Part shown: positions 34,018 to 43,879 of the stretch, piece after piece
How positions within the stretch are numbered: the stretch's first letter is position 1
Layout: the number at the start of each line of letters is the position of its first letter
NCBI RefSeq assembly: GCF_027364955.1
Contig: NZ_DAHXOI010000003.1
Location: 140,109-204,108 of the forward strand
Source of the DNA: Ferrimicrobium sp.
Lineage (GTDB): Bacteria; Actinomycetota; Acidimicrobiia; Acidimicrobiales; Acidimicrobiaceae
Direction: 5' to 3'
Length of the DNA stretch: 64,000 nucleotides
Notes under the pieces: generated by a model
The model's database searches: none
Told to the model about the DNA's origin: nothing
What the model saw: only the letters and a program-made list of their open reading frames with translations
Translations under genes and position numbers: made by a program

Positions 34018-34548
34018 ATGTCGCGTAGTTCGGTACTGCTGGACGGGGTTGATGTGGAGCGCGTAGTCGCCCGCATGGCCCATGAGATTATTGAGCGGCT
34101 TCATCTGTCTCCCGCTTCTGCTCGATCTCCCTTGTCGGTTGTTGGAATCCGGTCTGGCGGTGTGTGGTTGGGGCAGAAGCTCAGCGATCGCTTGATCGAG
34201 TATGCGAAACTTGAGATCGCCTTCTCCGAGATCAATATCGCCTCCTTCCGTGATGATCGTCCGAGGACGGCAGTCCTTGACGCGGCAGGGGTTGACCAAC
34301 AACTTCCAGCCGAGGGTGGCGTCGTGATCCTCGTCGATGATGTGATCCAGAGTGGGAGGACGGCTCGGGCTGCATTGGAGGCCATTCTCTCGAACTACCG
34401 GCCTGCACTGATTCAATTGGCCGTCCTGGTCGACCGCGGCCATCGGGAACTGCCGATCTGCCCAGATTATGTGGGGAAGAACCTGCCCTCGGCGCTGTCG
34501 GAGTATGTTGCGGTGACTCCTCAGGGTGTCACGATTCATCGGGCATAA
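34018..34548 (+). CDS. pyrR: Bifunctional pyrimidine regulator PyrR / uracil phosphoribosyltransferase
   Basis: 176 residues. The type I phosphoribosyltransferase PRPP loop VVILVDDVIQSGRTARAALEA, the N-terminal MAHEIIERL, IRSGGVWLGQKLSDRL and DRGHRELPICPDYVGKNLP are hallmark PyrR segments. It binds the hairpin just upstream of its own start and thereby sets expression of the pyr operon according to UMP. First gene of the pyr unit; pyrC follows 13 nt later where pyrB would be expected. Confidence 0.96.
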   Translation: MSRSSVLLDGVDVERVVARMAHEIIERLHLSPASARSPLSVVGIRSGGVWLGQKLSDRLIEYAKLEIAFSEINIASFRDDRPRTAVLDAAGVDQQLPAEGGVVILVDDVIQSGRTARAALEAILSNYRPALIQLAVLVDRGHRELPICPDYVGKNLPSALSEYVAVTPQGVTIHRA

Positions 34549-34561
34549 GGAGGCATTCAGA

Positions 34562-35896
34562 GTGCAGACGCTCTTTACCGATGGGATGGTTTTTACGGGG
34601 CGCGAATTTCGAGCGGCCGATCTCCTCGTGGTAGATGACCGAATCGTCGCGATCGGACCAGGCCTGAGTCGAGGCGATGTTGAACGCATCGTCGACTGTG
34701 AGCAGCGGGTGCTCGCTCCCTCCTTTATCGATCTCCATGCGCATCTGCGGTATCCAGGGATGGGTGAGGTTGACGATCCGGCCAGCATCGCCGCTGCCGG
34801 GCTTGCCGGTGGCTTTGGTGTGATTGTCGCGATGGCCAACACGGTGCCGGCTATCGACTCGCTCCCACGATGGGAGAATGCGTTGGCATCCTACGCTGGG
34901 CTCCCGGTCGAGGTGGTGCAAGCTGCGGCCGTCACGATGGGCCGTGAGGGTCAGGAGTTGGTGGATTTCGCCGCGCTCGCCCAGGCGGGTGTGCTGGTGT
35001 TTAGTGATGATGGATCCGGTATTCAACGCAGCGATGTGATGCGCGATGCATTGGAGGCATCCGCGTCTTGGGACGTCGTCATCGCGCAACACAGTGAGGA
35101 TGCGCTATTGGCCTCCGGTGGGTCTGTCAACGATGGGCCTTTCGCCCAGGAACTAGGGTTGTCGGTGATACCTGAGGTTGCGGAATCGGTGATGGTCGCC
35201 CGCGATATCGAGCTGCTCAAGGTCATTCCGGGTCGATTGCATCTTCAGCACGTGACCTCGCGGGAATCGCTCAACCTCTTCCGTCAGGCCAAACGTGAGG
35301 GCCTACGAATCTCCGCCGAGGTGACGCCTCATCATCTCCTTCTCTCTGATCGATACGTGGCATCGGGAGATCCGAACTTCAAGGTGAATCCTCCGCTGCG
35401 GTCGGTGGCGACGCAGATGGCGTTGGCCCAAGGGTTGCTGGATGGAACCTTTGATGTGATCGCTACGGATCATGCCCCCCATCCTCCGTCTCGCAAGGAT
35501 CTCCCCTTCGCTGATGCGGCCTTTGGCATGCTGGGTCTCGCCGAGGCGATGGCGGCCGCTTGGACGGCGCTTGGGCGTGGTTTTGGGGATGAACAGGTGC
35601 GGGTGGAGTTCGGCCACGAGCCTTCTGGGCCAGCGTGGAAGGCGCTCGGACGGTTGTTGGGTTCGCTTACCTCTGGGCCAGGTCAGATCTTGGGTCGGTC
35701 GATAGCCTTGGAGACTGGCAAGCGTGCTGATCTGGTCGTGATCGATCCCAATCGAGGGCCAAGGGAGGTCCCGAGCCGGTGGTACCGCTCGCCGAACTCT
35801 CCCTATCGCCAGGAGACTCTCATGGGTCGAGTCGATGCGCTTTGGTTGGCGGGTAGGCAGCTGGTCGCAGATGGCGAGGTGATTGTCGGTGTCTGA
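34562..35896 (+). CDS. pyrC: Dihydroorotase
   Basis: 444 residues from GTG 34562, which has AAGGAGG 7 nt upstream; the frame is open 12 codons earlier inside pyrR. Zinc ligands in FIDLHAHLRYPG, then GGFGVIVAMANTVPAID, LHLQHVTS, EVTPHHLLLSD and IATDHAPHP. It cyclises carbamoyl aspartate to dihydroorotate. The order pyrR-pyrC without pyrB is unusual. The stop codon overlaps the carA start. Confidence 0.95.
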   Translation: MQTLFTDGMVFTGREFRAADLLVVDDRIVAIGPGLSRGDVERIVDCEQRVLAPSFIDLHAHLRYPGMGEVDDPASIAAAGLAGGFGVIVAMANTVPAIDSLPRWENALASYAGLPVEVVQAAAVTMGREGQELVDFAALAQAGVLVFSDDGSGIQRSDVMRDALEASASWDVVIAQHSEDALLASGGSVNDGPFAQELGLSVIPEVAESVMVARDIELLKVIPGRLHLQHVTSRESLNLFRQAKREGLRISAEVTPHHLLLSDRYVASGDPNFKVNPPLRSVATQMALAQGLLDGTFDVIATDHAPHPPSRKDLPFADAAFGMLGLAEAMAAAWTALGRGFGDEQVRVEFGHEPSGPAWKALGRLLGSLTSGPGQILGRSIALETGKRADLVVIDPNRGPREVPSRWYRSPNSPYRQETLMGRVDALWLAGRQLVADGEVIVGV

Positions 35897-37151
35897 GGGT
35901 AGGCGCAACGAGGATGATGCTTCACCGCTCGAGCAGCGAAGGGAGCACCCCCACCCCGATCTTGGAGCCCAAGATTCCTCGAGGTACGTAGGATTCGAGC
36001 GGTTCAAGGACGAGGATCTGCACACGACACCGGGTTGGCTCGTTCTCAAAGACGGCACCCGCTTCCCTGGTGAGTTTGTGCACACATCTCTCTCTGCCAC
36101 GCCAGAGCCGGTTACGGCTGAGGTGGTCTTCAATACAGCGATGAGTGGGTACCAAGAGGTGATCAGTGACCCCTCGTACTACGGTCAGATGGTCTGTTTC
36201 ACGACCGCCCAGCTCGGCAACTACGGGGTGACCGCGGCTGATTTCCAGAGTGAGAGGGTCTGGGTGGGGGCGGTGCTCGCGCCGCGCTACACCACCCGCG
36301 TCTCGAACTTTGCGGCTGAGCGTTCCCTCCTCGAGGTGCTGGAACTAGCTGGAGTGCCACTCTTTGTGAACTTCGATGCGCGTGCCCTGGTGCGCCATCT
36401 TCGCGATGTGGGTGCGATTCCAGGCCGGTTGACGACCGAGGATCCAGAGGTGGCCTTTGCCCAGGTCCGTGAGGCCGTCGGTACCGACGGCAAGAACCTG
36501 GTCGACGAGGTGTCGACGAGGTCGGGGTATACCATCGCACCGCTCGCTGGGTCTCCGGCTGGGTCGATGGCGCGACTTGTGGTGATCGACTACGGGATCA
36601 AACGGGCGATGTTAGCAAGCTTGCGGGGTCCGTGGGAGATCGTGGTGGTCAACGCGGCTCTTTCCGCGAACCAGATCCGTTCCCTTAATCCCTCGGCGGT
36701 GTTTCTCTCCAATGGACCCGGCGATCCAGGTGCACTCGGAGAGAAGGTCGATACCATCGCTGCGCTCTTGGGGGAGGTGCCGGTTGCCGGGATCTGTCTC
36801 GGCCACCAGTTGCTCGGTCTGGCCCTTGGTGCTACGACCTACAAGCTCAGGTTTGGACATCACGGTTCCAATCATCCGGTTGCACTTCTCGATGATCATC
36901 GGGTTGCAATCACCGCGCAGAACCACAACTATGCCGTCGATGAGACCTCGCTCGCCGATCTATCGGTGAAGGTGGAGGTCACCCATCGCAACCTCTTCGA
37001 TGGTGTGGTCGAGGGCTTTCGCTGTCCCGAGCTACGGGCGCTCAGTGTCCAGTATCATCCGGAGGCGGCCCCTGGTCCCCTCGAGGAGCGCCGTTCGATG
37101 GCCGCTGCAATCGCTGGACTCATCGGCGAGGAAGGTAGCGCACATGCCTAG
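35889..37151 (+). CDS. carA: Carbamoyl-phosphate synthase small (glutaminase) subunit
   Basis: 420 residues from GTG 35889, overlapping the pyrC stop. Triad glutaminase: nucleophile Cys in [16 protein letters not shown] and His-x-Glu in [10 protein letters not shown]-terminal domain [15 protein letters not shown] through [20 protein letters not shown]. About 50 charged residues precede the usual beginning, with no alternative ATG, GTG or TTG before the conserved core, so the extension is probably real. It channels ammonia to CarB. Confidence 0.94.
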   Translation: MSEGRRNEDDASPLEQRREHPHPDLGAQDSSRYVGFERFKDEDLHTTPGWLVLKDGTRFPGEFVHTSLSATPEPVTAEVVFNTAMSGYQEVISDPSYYGQMVCFTTAQLGNYGVTAADFQSERVWVGAVLAPRYTTRVSNFAAERSLLEVLELAGVPLFVNFDARALVRHLRDVGAIPGRLTTEDPEVAFAQVREAVGTDGKNLVDEVSTRSGYTIAPLAGSPAGSMARLVVIDYGIKRAMLASLRGPWEIVVVNAALSANQIRSLNPSAVFLSNGPGDPGALGEKVDTIAALLGEVPVAGICLGHQLLGLALGATTYKLRFGHHGSNHPVALLDDHRVAITAQNHNYAVDETSLADLSVKVEVTHRNLFDGVVEGFRCPELRALSVQYHPEAAPGPLEERRSMAAAIAGLIGEEGSAHA

Positions 37152-40100
37152 GGTCACGGGGATCGCATCGGTGTTGGTGATCGGGTCAGGACCTATCGTG
37201 ATTGGCCAAGCTAGCGAGTTTGACTACTCCGGTGTGCAGGCCTGTCGGGTCCTCCGCGAGGAAGGCATTCGGGTGATTCTGGCCAACTCCAACCCGGCGA
37301 CCATCATGACCGATCCTGAGTTCGCAGATGCGACCTATCTCGAACCCCTCACCCTGGACGTCATGATCAAGATCATCGCAAGAGAACGGCCCGATGCCTT
37401 GCTCCCGACACTCGGTGGCCAGACCGCACTGAATCTCGCGATGGAACTTGACGCTAGTGGAACCCTTGCGCGCTATGGCGTGCAGATGATCGGTGCGAAG
37501 CCGGAGGCGATTCAGGTCGCTGAGAGTCGTGAGGACTTCAAACAACTCCTGATCTCGATGGGTTATGAGCAGGCCACCATCAAGGGTGGCATCGCTCGTT
37601 CCATGGAGGACGCGAGGGGTATTGTTACCAGCCTCGGCTTCCCGGTGATGCTGCGGCCATCCTTCATTTTGGGTGGAGCAGGCACGGGTATTGCCCACTC
37701 AGAGGAGGAGTTCCAGTTGATGATGGAGGCCGGTCTGCAGGCCTCTCCGGTCAACGAAGTGCTCATCGAGGAGTCGATCGCCGGCTGGAAGGAGTTCGAA
37801 CTCGAGGTCATGCGCGACGCCAAGGATAACTGTGTCGTCGTCTGCTCAATCGAGAATGTTGACCCTATGGGGGTCCACACTGGGGACTCCATCACGGTGG
37901 CGCCGATCCAGACGCTGACAGATACGCAGTACCAGGAGATGCGCTCACTCTCCTTCGCGGTACTGCGCGGGGTGGGTGTCGAGACCGGTGGATCCAATGT
38001 CCAGTTCGCCGTCGACCCCGCTACCGGTCGGATGGTCGTCGTGGAGATGAACCCTCGGGTATCGCGCTCCTCGGCCTTGGCCTCGAAGGCGACGGGCTTC
38101 CCGATCGCGAAGATCGCAACCAAGCTTGCCCTCGGCTATACCCTCGATGAGATTCGCAACGATATCACGGTGGTGACACCAGCGAGTTTTGAGCCAGCGC
38201 TTGACTATGTGGTGGTGAAGATCCCACGCTGGGTCTTTGAGAAGTTCGAGGGAGTTCCCGAGGTACTATCGACGTCGATGCAGTCCGTTGGTGAGGCGAT
38301 GGCGATTGGCCGTAGTTTTGCCGAGGCGCTCCAAAAGGCACTCCGTTCGATTGAGCGCTCGCGGGACGGACTCAACGCTGACGAAGGTGAGCGGCCCTTT
38401 CGGCAGTTGCGTGATGAGGAGCTGCGTAAAGAGTTGGCGATCGCCTCGCCGAGTCGTATCTTCTTGGTCGCGGAGGCGCTCTATCGTGGCTTGGGCATCG
38501 AAGAGGTGCACGCCACGACACGTATCGACCGTTGGTTTCTGGGCGAGATCGATCGCATCGTTCGCATTCGGCGTTGGTTAGAGGGTCTCTCGGGAGACCT
38601 CGCGAACTTCGGCCGTCGTGAGCTGCTCACCGCGAGGCGTGCCGGTTTCGGCGATGCACAGCTGGGGTATCTCTTTGGGGTTGACCCATCGCAGGTGCGG
38701 TCGCACCGTCTCGCCCTGGGGCTGGCGACGACCTACCAATCCGTTGACACCTGTGCAGGAGAGTTCGAGGCCCACACTCCCTACTTCTACTCCTCCAATG
38801 AGGAAGCGACAGAGGTCACCGGGTTTGAGGCCCCGACGGTGATCATCCTCGGCTCTGGTCCGAATCGGATCGGTCAAGGGATTGAGTTTGACTACTGCTG
38901 CGTGCACGCGAGCTTCGCACTCCAGGAGATGGGGTACCGCACGGTGATGGTGAACTCCAATCCTGAGACGGTCTCGACCGATTATGACACCTCCTCACGG
39001 CTCTACATGGAGCCGTTGGCGCTCGAACACGTCTTAGACGTGATCGAGACTGAGCGGGCGCAGTCGGATCTACGCGGGGTCTTTGTCGCCTTCGGCGGGC
39101 AGACACCCCTCAAACTCGCTCGCCACCTCGATCCGGAGCTGATCCTTGGCACCTCTGGTGCTGCGATCGACCGTGCAGAGGATCGCAACCGGTGGTCTGC
39201 GTTATGTGAGTCGTTGGGTATTCTCCAGCCACCCGGAGCTACGGTGACGAACCTTGAGGAGGCACTCGCAGCGGCGGCCAAGGTCGGTTACCCGGTACTC
39301 ATTCGCCCTTCGTATGTGCTTGGTGGTCGGGCGATGGAGATCGTGGCCAACGAGGCTGACCTGCGTCATAGCTTCGCTCGCCTTGCTTCGCTCGCCGATG
39401 AGGGCCAGATCTCGCAGTCGCGCCCCGTGCTGATCGACCGGTTTCTCGAGGATGCGATCGAGGTGGATGTCGACGCCGTGCGTGACAGCACGGGAGAGGT
39501 GCTGATCGGCGGCATCATGGAGCACGTCGAGGAGGCTGGGATCCATTCTGGTGATTCGGCCTGCGTTCTGCCACCGGTGACGCTGAGCCCGACGGTGTTG
39601 GCACGGGTCGAAGAGATCATACGAGCGGTGGCCAACGAGCTAGAGGTCGTGGGACTCATCAATATGCAGTTTGGTATCAAGGATGAGACGGTCTATGTGA
39701 TCGAAGCCAATCCGCGTGCCTCTCGAACCGTTCCCTTCGTCGCCAAGGCCACCGGCATCCCCTTGGCTAAGATTGCGGCGCGGGTGATGGTGGGAGAGAC
39801 CCTTGCCCAGCTGCGGGCTAGCGGAGTTCCGACCGTTCGACGCGGTTCGCACTACTCGGTGAAAGAGGCGGTCCTCCCCTTCCATCGCTTCCCAGGAGCT
39901 GATTCGTTGTTAGGCCCCGAGATGCGCTCGACCGGCGAGGTGATGGGGGTTGATACGACCTTTGAGCTCGCTTTTGCAAAATCACAGATCGCCGCCGGTA
40001 CCGTGCTGCCCCATGACGGTATGGTCTTTCTGTCCCTTGCAAATCGAGACAAGGCGAGTGGCTTAGCTCTGGCTCGGCAGCTCGTTGATCTCGGTTTCAC

Positions 40101-40446
40101 ACTCGCTGCGACCTATGGCACCGCAGGCTTTCTTCGCAGCAACCAGGTCCCGATCGAGATCCTTGTTGACAAGGTGCACGAGGAGCGGGTCAAAGATGTC
40201 GGCACTGCTCGGGACGGCTCGGTCGACGCTGTCTGGTTGTTGAACTCGAGGCAGGTCGTCTTGGTCATCAACACACCGGAGGGTTCGGGTCCGAGGGTTG
40301 ATGGCCAGCGCATACGAGCGAGCGCGCAACGCCTTCGGGTGCCCTGTATCACGACGATGTCAGCCGCGCTGGCGGCTCTCGGTGGGATTCGTGCACTACG
40401 GGCCTCCGGGTACGCGGTGGCACCAATTCAGGAGTATCACGGGTGA
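37144..40446 (+). CDS. carB: Carbamoyl-phosphate synthase large subunit
   Basis: 1100 residues from ATG 37144, overlapping carA by 8 nt. Two homologous ATP-grasp synthetase halves ([21 protein letters not shown] and [20 protein letters not shown]), with [18 protein letters not shown] and [18 protein letters not shown] metal loops. The oligomerisation domain lies between them and a C-terminal MGS-like allosteric domain is near residues 960-1090. It makes carbamoyl phosphate for pyrimidines and arginine. Its last codons overlap the pyrD start (GTGA). Confidence 0.97.
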   Translation: MPRVTGIASVLVIGSGPIVIGQASEFDYSGVQACRVLREEGIRVILANSNPATIMTDPEFADATYLEPLTLDVMIKIIARERPDALLPTLGGQTALNLAMELDASGTLARYGVQMIGAKPEAIQVAESREDFKQLLISMGYEQATIKGGIARSMEDARGIVTSLGFPVMLRPSFILGGAGTGIAHSEEEFQLMMEAGLQASPVNEVLIEESIAGWKEFELEVMRDAKDNCVVVCSIENVDPMGVHTGDSITVAPIQTLTDTQYQEMRSLSFAVLRGVGVETGGSNVQFAVDPATGRMVVVEMNPRVSRSSALASKATGFPIAKIATKLALGYTLDEIRNDITVVTPASFEPALDYVVVKIPRWVFEKFEGVPEVLSTSMQSVGEAMAIGRSFAEALQKALRSIERSRDGLNADEGERPFRQLRDEELRKELAIASPSRIFLVAEALYRGLGIEEVHATTRIDRWFLGEIDRIVRIRRWLEGLSGDLANFGRRELLTARRAGFGDAQLGYLFGVDPSQVRSHRLALGLATTYQSVDTCAGEFEAHTPYFYSSNEEATEVTGFEAPTVIILGSGPNRIGQGIEFDYCCVHASFALQEMGYRTVMVNSNPETVSTDYDTSSRLYMEPLALEHVLDVIETERAQSDLRGVFVAFGGQTPLKLARHLDPELILGTSGAAIDRAEDRNRWSALCESLGILQPPGATVTNLEEALAAAAKVGYPVLIRPSYVLGGRAMEIVANEADLRHSFARLASLADEGQISQSRPVLIDRFLEDAIEVDVDAVRDSTGEVLIGGIMEHVEEAGIHSGDSACVLPPVTLSPTVLARVEEIIRAVANELEVVGLINMQFGIKDETVYVIEANPRASRTVPFVAKATGIPLAKIAARVMVGETLAQLRASGVPTVRRGSHYSVKEAVLPFHRFPGADSLLGPEMRSTGEVMGVDTTFELAFAKSQIAAGTVLPHDGMVFLSLANRDKASGLALARQLVDLGFTLAATYGTAGFLRSNQVPIEILVDKVHEERVKDVGTARDGSVDAVWLLNSRQVVLVINTPEGSGPRVDGQRIRASAQRLRVPCITTMSAALAALGGIRALRASGYAVAPIQEYHG

Positions 40447-41369
40447 CCGAGGCGGTTGACCTGAGTGTCACCCTCGGTACGCAGCGTCTGCAGAACCCTA
40501 TTATGACGGCTGCGGGCACCGCAGGTTATGGGGTTGAGTTCTCCAACGTCATCGATCTCAGCGCGCTGGGCGCCCATGTGGTCAAGTCGCTCGCTATCTT
40601 TGCACACGAGGGTAATCCGAGGCCACGACTGGCACCCTTGCCAGGTGGCATGTTGAACGCGGTGGGATTGCCAGGTCCTGGTGTTCGGGGTTGGTTGCGC
40701 GAGTACTATCCTTCACTGCTCCGCTCAGGTGCGAACGTTGGGGTGAGTATTTGGGGGAGGACCATCGACGAGTATGTCGAAGCGCTCGAGGTGTTGCTCG
40801 TGGGAGCTCCAGAGATCGCCTTTGTCGAGCTCAATATCTCCTGTCCGAACACTGAAGCAGGAGATCGGCTCTTTGCCCATGATGCGAAGGCAACCACGGC
40901 TATTGTTTCTCGATGTCGGCGGGTCTGCACCCAGGACCTGTTCGTCAAGCTCTCTCCCAATACCGAGCACGTGGTCGAGGTCGCAGCCGCGGCAATAGAG
41001 GCCGGGGCGAGCGGTCTCGTCGCCATCAACACCGTCTTTGGGCAGTGGTTGCGAGGTGGGGGGCCAGCGCTCGGTACCGCCAGGGGTGGCGGTCTCTCTG
41101 GCTCGCAAATTCATGGAATCGCTTTGCGTATTGTTGCCGACCTACGAGCCCGCTTCCCTGATATTCCTATCGTTGGAGTAGGCGGTATTAGTACCGTGGA
41201 TACGGTTATTAGTATGCTGGCGGTAGGGGCGAATGCTGTCCAAATCGGGACGGCCAACTTCGTCGATCCTCGCCGTCCGCAATTGCTTGTGGAAGAGCTA
41301 GCGGCTAGGCTGAGAAGCGTCGGTAAGGATTCTCTTCGCGAATATCTGATGGGTCTGCGAAGCTCGTAG
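40443..41369 (+). CDS. pyrD: Dihydroorotate dehydrogenase, class 1
   Basis: 308 residues from GTG 40443. FMN-binding TIM barrel: [15 protein letters not shown], the class 1 active-site Cys in [14 protein letters not shown] (class 2 has Ser), LFVKLSPN, and [29 protein letters not shown]. Sequence style is class 1B, which normally needs the PyrK flavin/Fe-S partner and NAD. No pyrK is in the operon or window, so the electron acceptor is unclear. Confidence 0.93.
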   Translation: MTEAVDLSVTLGTQRLQNPIMTAAGTAGYGVEFSNVIDLSALGAHVVKSLAIFAHEGNPRPRLAPLPGGMLNAVGLPGPGVRGWLREYYPSLLRSGANVGVSIWGRTIDEYVEALEVLLVGAPEIAFVELNISCPNTEAGDRLFAHDAKATTAIVSRCRRVCTQDLFVKLSPNTEHVVEVAAAAIEAGASGLVAINTVFGQWLRGGGPALGTARGGGLSGSQIHGIALRIVADLRARFPDIPIVGVGGISTVDTVISMLAVGANAVQIGTANFVDPRRPQLLVEELAARLRSVGKDSLREYLMGLRSS

Positions 41370-41628
41370 CTGCTTCGTTTCGCCTCGTGGGCAAGCGGTC
41401 GCACAGATGGCTCAAGAGGCGTGGGTGTTGCGAGCGGACTTGATGGTGAGTGGGGCATCTTGCGAGGTGGAGTGCCTTTCGCCAAAAGCTGTGAACTGGA
41501 GCCGTGTTGTGCGAGCGGCGCTCGAGGTGGCTCATGGAGAAGGCGGCTGACACTGGGAGGATGTCGATCATCTTGGCAGTGCATGAAGTCCTTAGGTAGG
41601 GTAGCGAGAGGGAGTGATGGGAGAAGCA
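41370..41628. other. pyrD-pyrF intergenic stretch
   Basis: A 47-codon frame (41407-41550) starts at ATG but shows no family resemblance and no ribosome-binding site. No second PyrR-type hairpin was found. pyrF may have its own promoter here. Confidence 0.3.
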
Positions 41629-42315
41629 ATGCATGCACCAACACGAGAACGCTTTGCGTTAGCGTTGGATCGTGATGACGCCGTCGCGGCGCTTCGATTG
41701 GCGAGTGGTCTTCGCGAGTATTTTGCGATTGCGAAGGTGGGTCTGGAACTATTCACGGCAGCCGGTCCCTCGGTGGTTTTTGCGCTCAGGGAGGCAGGGT
41801 TCAGGGTTTTTATCGATCTTAAGCTCCACGATATTCCTACGACAGTGTATCGTAGTGCTCGTGTCTTGGGGTCACTCGGACCGGCCTTTGTCACCATGCA
41901 CGCCGTTGGCGGTGTAGAGATGTTGCGCATGGGTGTCCAGGGGTTGATGGAGGGTGCGACCAATGCAGGGGAGGATATGCCCATTGCCCTGGCGGTAACG
42001 GTCTTGACCTCCGAGCCAACCGAGGAGGAGGGCCGGCTTGAGACGCGCATCTCGACGGCGCTCGCGGCAGGCGTCCAGGGTTACGTTGCAGGCGCAGAGG
42101 ATCTGGGCGTGACAAGGAAAGTTGCACCGAGGATGATCTCGATGGTCCCTGGTATTCGTGCAGCGGGTGGCCCGGCTCACGATCAGACACGTTCGGCCAC
42201 CGTCAAGGAGGCCTTCGCAGCGGGAGCCGACTATCTCGTCATCGGGAGGATGATCACCGAGGCAGCGGATCCGATCGCGGTCGCAGCGTCCCTCCTGACG
42301 GGACTCGAAGGGTAA
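41629..42315 (+). CDS. pyrF: Orotidine 5'-phosphate decarboxylase
   Basis: 228 residues from ATG 41629, chosen for GGGAG 5 nt upstream; ATG 41617 and GTG 41614 are in frame. TIM barrel with FALALDRDDAVAALRLA, KVGLELFTAAG and the catalytic D-x-K-x2-D in FIDLKLHDIPTTVY; the C-terminal GADYLVIGRMITEAADP binds phosphate. Last step to UMP. It stands apart from the rest of the pyr genes by a 259-bp gap. Confidence 0.95.
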   Translation: MHAPTRERFALALDRDDAVAALRLASGLREYFAIAKVGLELFTAAGPSVVFALREAGFRVFIDLKLHDIPTTVYRSARVLGSLGPAFVTMHAVGGVEMLRMGVQGLMEGATNAGEDMPIALAVTVLTSEPTEEEGRLETRISTALAAGVQGYVAGAEDLGVTRKVAPRMISMVPGIRAAGGPAHDQTRSATVKEAFAAGADYLVIGRMITEAADPIAVAASLLTGLEG

Positions 42316-42371
42316 GAAAGCTGGGTTTTTACTGTTTTCTTGTCAAAACGGTCCCTTTGTGCCCTGGTGTC

Positions 42372-42380
42372 TGCTAATTT
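42372..42380 (+). promoter_or_regulatory. Extended -10 of mihF (leaderless)
   Basis: TGCTAATTT ends 6 nt before the mihF ATG at 42387, exactly the arrangement seen at aroC. No Shine-Dalgarno is present. Confidence 0.5.
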
Positions 42381-42386
42381 GCGGTT

Positions 42387-42722
42387 ATGCCATTGCCACC
42401 ACAGTTGACACCAGAACAGAGGGCCGCAGCACTTGCAAAGGGTGCTGAGGTGAGAAGGGCCCGTGCCGAGGTGAAGGAACGCCTGAAGTTAGGGAGCTTG
42501 CCACTAGCGGACTTGCTCGCTGACGCTGAGAACGATGAGGTCGTCGGGAGGATGAAGGTGCTTTCGGTGCTTGAATCGCTTCCAGGGATCGGTAAGGTCA
42601 AGGCCCGTAGGATTATGGAAGATATCGGCATCGCCGAGACTCGACGTGTCCAGGGGCTAGGAGCGGTGCAGCGCAAGCGTCTCATTGAGGAGACCAAACG
42701 CAAGCCTCCCGTCGAGGAGTAG
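42387..42722 (+). CDS. mihF: Actinobacterial integration host factor
   Basis: 111 residues, small basic helical DNA-binding protein of the mIHF/sIHF family. It starts LTPEQRAAALAKGAEVRRARAEVKERLK and carries a helix-two-turn-helix with LPGIGKVKARRIMEDIGIAETRRVQGLG. It compacts and bends the nucleoid. Found almost always just before gmk in actinobacteria, as here. Confidence 0.96.
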   Translation: MPLPPQLTPEQRAAALAKGAEVRRARAEVKERLKLGSLPLADLLADAENDEVVGRMKVLSVLESLPGIGKVKARRIMEDIGIAETRRVQGLGAVQRKRLIEETKRKPPVEE

Positions 42723-42733
42723 GATCAGGGCCA

Positions 42734-43285
42734 CTGATCGTCGTCCTCTGTGGACCCGGAGGGGTCGGTAAGGGGACGGTCGCAGGTGAGGTGGTCAAAC
42801 GACTTCCGGTATTGTCACTCTCTCGGTCGTGGACGACCAGGGAAGCCAGACCCGGTGAGTCGGCCGATGCCTATACGTTCGTGAACCGCGAGCAGTTCTT
42901 AGCGGCTGCTCGCGATGGCTTCTTTCTGGAGTGGGAAGAGTTCAACGGGAATCTCTATGGGACCCCGCGTGTCTCTCCTCAGCCTGGAAGCGTGCTCCTT
43001 TTGGAGATCGATGCCAAGGGAGCGCGTACGGTCCGACACCTCTCGCCCGCTGCGCTGATCATCGGCCTTGAACCACCTTCGTTGGCGACGTTAGGTGAAC
43101 GGATGGCCCAGCGAGGTGATGACTCCCGCCATATTGAGCGTCGGCTTGCCATTGCCGCCGAAGAGATGAGCGTCGCGCGAGAAGTCGCCGATTGGATAGT
43201 CATCAACAACGACCTTTCCGATACTGTCGATGCGGTGGTAGAGAGGATCCAGGCTTGGCTTATTATCCATAGGGAGAACGGCTGA
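42734..43285 (+). CDS. gmk: Guanylate kinase, no standard start codon
   Basis: About 183 residues. The P-loop LCGPGGVGKGTV, the GMP-binding SRSWTTREARPGE, YTFVNREQF, FLEWEEFNGNLYGTP and RGDDSRHIERRLAIA cover the whole kinase domain. The frame opens after a TGA at 42686, and between it and the P-loop there is no ATG, GTG or TTG. The first internal GTG (42791) lies after the P-loop and would give a dead enzyme. CTG 42734, placed just before the first beta strand, is the best start; GAGGAG is 14 nt upstream. The gene follows mihF by 11 nt, so re-initiation after its stop is possible. Confidence 0.88.
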   Translation: MIVVLCGPGGVGKGTVAGEVVKRLPVLSLSRSWTTREARPGESADAYTFVNREQFLAAARDGFFLEWEEFNGNLYGTPRVSPQPGSVLLLEIDAKGARTVRHLSPAALIIGLEPPSLATLGERMAQRGDDSRHIERRLAIAAEEMSVAREVADWIVINNDLSDTVDAVVERIQAWLIIHRENG

Positions 43286-43594
43286 CGCCGGGCATGGCTA
43301 GGTACAACCGGTGACATCACTAGGTGCGCAGCGTGCCGCTTGCCGTACCATCGATGCCAACCTGATGATGCCAAACCTGAGGGTGCTGGCCGACACGGTT
43401 GCTCTACGGATTGAGCCACCACGAGGATGGGCAGTGTCCCGAGTCGGTTGGTGTTGAGTTGGGATGCGTCTCGCCGGCGAGTGGTGTCAGCTGGTTTGCC
43501 GGTGATAAAGCACTAGGATTAATGAGACATGGGTGGCCTGTGGTTTGTGTCGCTCGCCTGACCAGTAGTCTTCGACCACATTGAGGAGTTAACT
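43286..43594. other. gmk-rpoZ intergenic stretch
   Basis: No protein is supported. On the minus strand 43394-43417 reads like a tRNA D-arm (GGCTCAATCCGTAGAGC) but no anticodon or T-arm follows. TTGCCG (43496) and ATTAAT (43518) 16 bp apart could be the rpoZ promoter. Confidence 0.35.
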
Positions 43595-43879
43595 ATGGAA
43601 CGTTCGAGATCGATGCTTATGCCACCGATCGAGGTTCTCCTCGAAGAGACGGGATCGAAGTTCATCCTCGTCTCTCTCGCAGCGAAGCGAGCTCGCCAGA
43701 TCAATGAGTACCGCAGTCGGCTCGGCGATGGTCTCGGAACACTGATCCCACCGCAGATGGAGTCCGATGCTGCGAAGTCACTCTCGCTCGCCTTCGACGA
43801 GATCGCTGCCGGTAAGATCGTCCCCGAGTTTCGCGAGGAAGTAGTCGAGGAGCCGATCGACGACGACGAACCAGAGTAG
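43595..43879 (+). CDS. rpoZ: RNA polymerase omega subunit
   Basis: 94 residues. MLMPPIEVLLEETGSKFILVSLAAKRARQINEYRSRLGDG is the conserved core that wraps the beta-prime C-terminus. An acidic tail DDDEPE follows. GAGGAG lies 6 nt before the ATG. It lies between gmk and coaBC as in most actinobacteria. Its 3' end carries the only visible ribosome-binding site for coaBC. Confidence 0.95.
   Translation: MERSRSMLMPPIEVLLEETGSKFILVSLAAKRARQINEYRSRLGDGLGTLIPPQMESDAAKSLSLAFDEIAAGKIVPEFREEVVEEPIDDDEPE

Noticed and set aside
43394..43417. tRNA-like D-arm on the minus strand in the gmk-rpoZ gap
   Set aside because: The GCTC/GAGC arm is present, but no anticodon stem, T-arm (GGTTCGAATCC-like) or acceptor pairing could be laid out around it.
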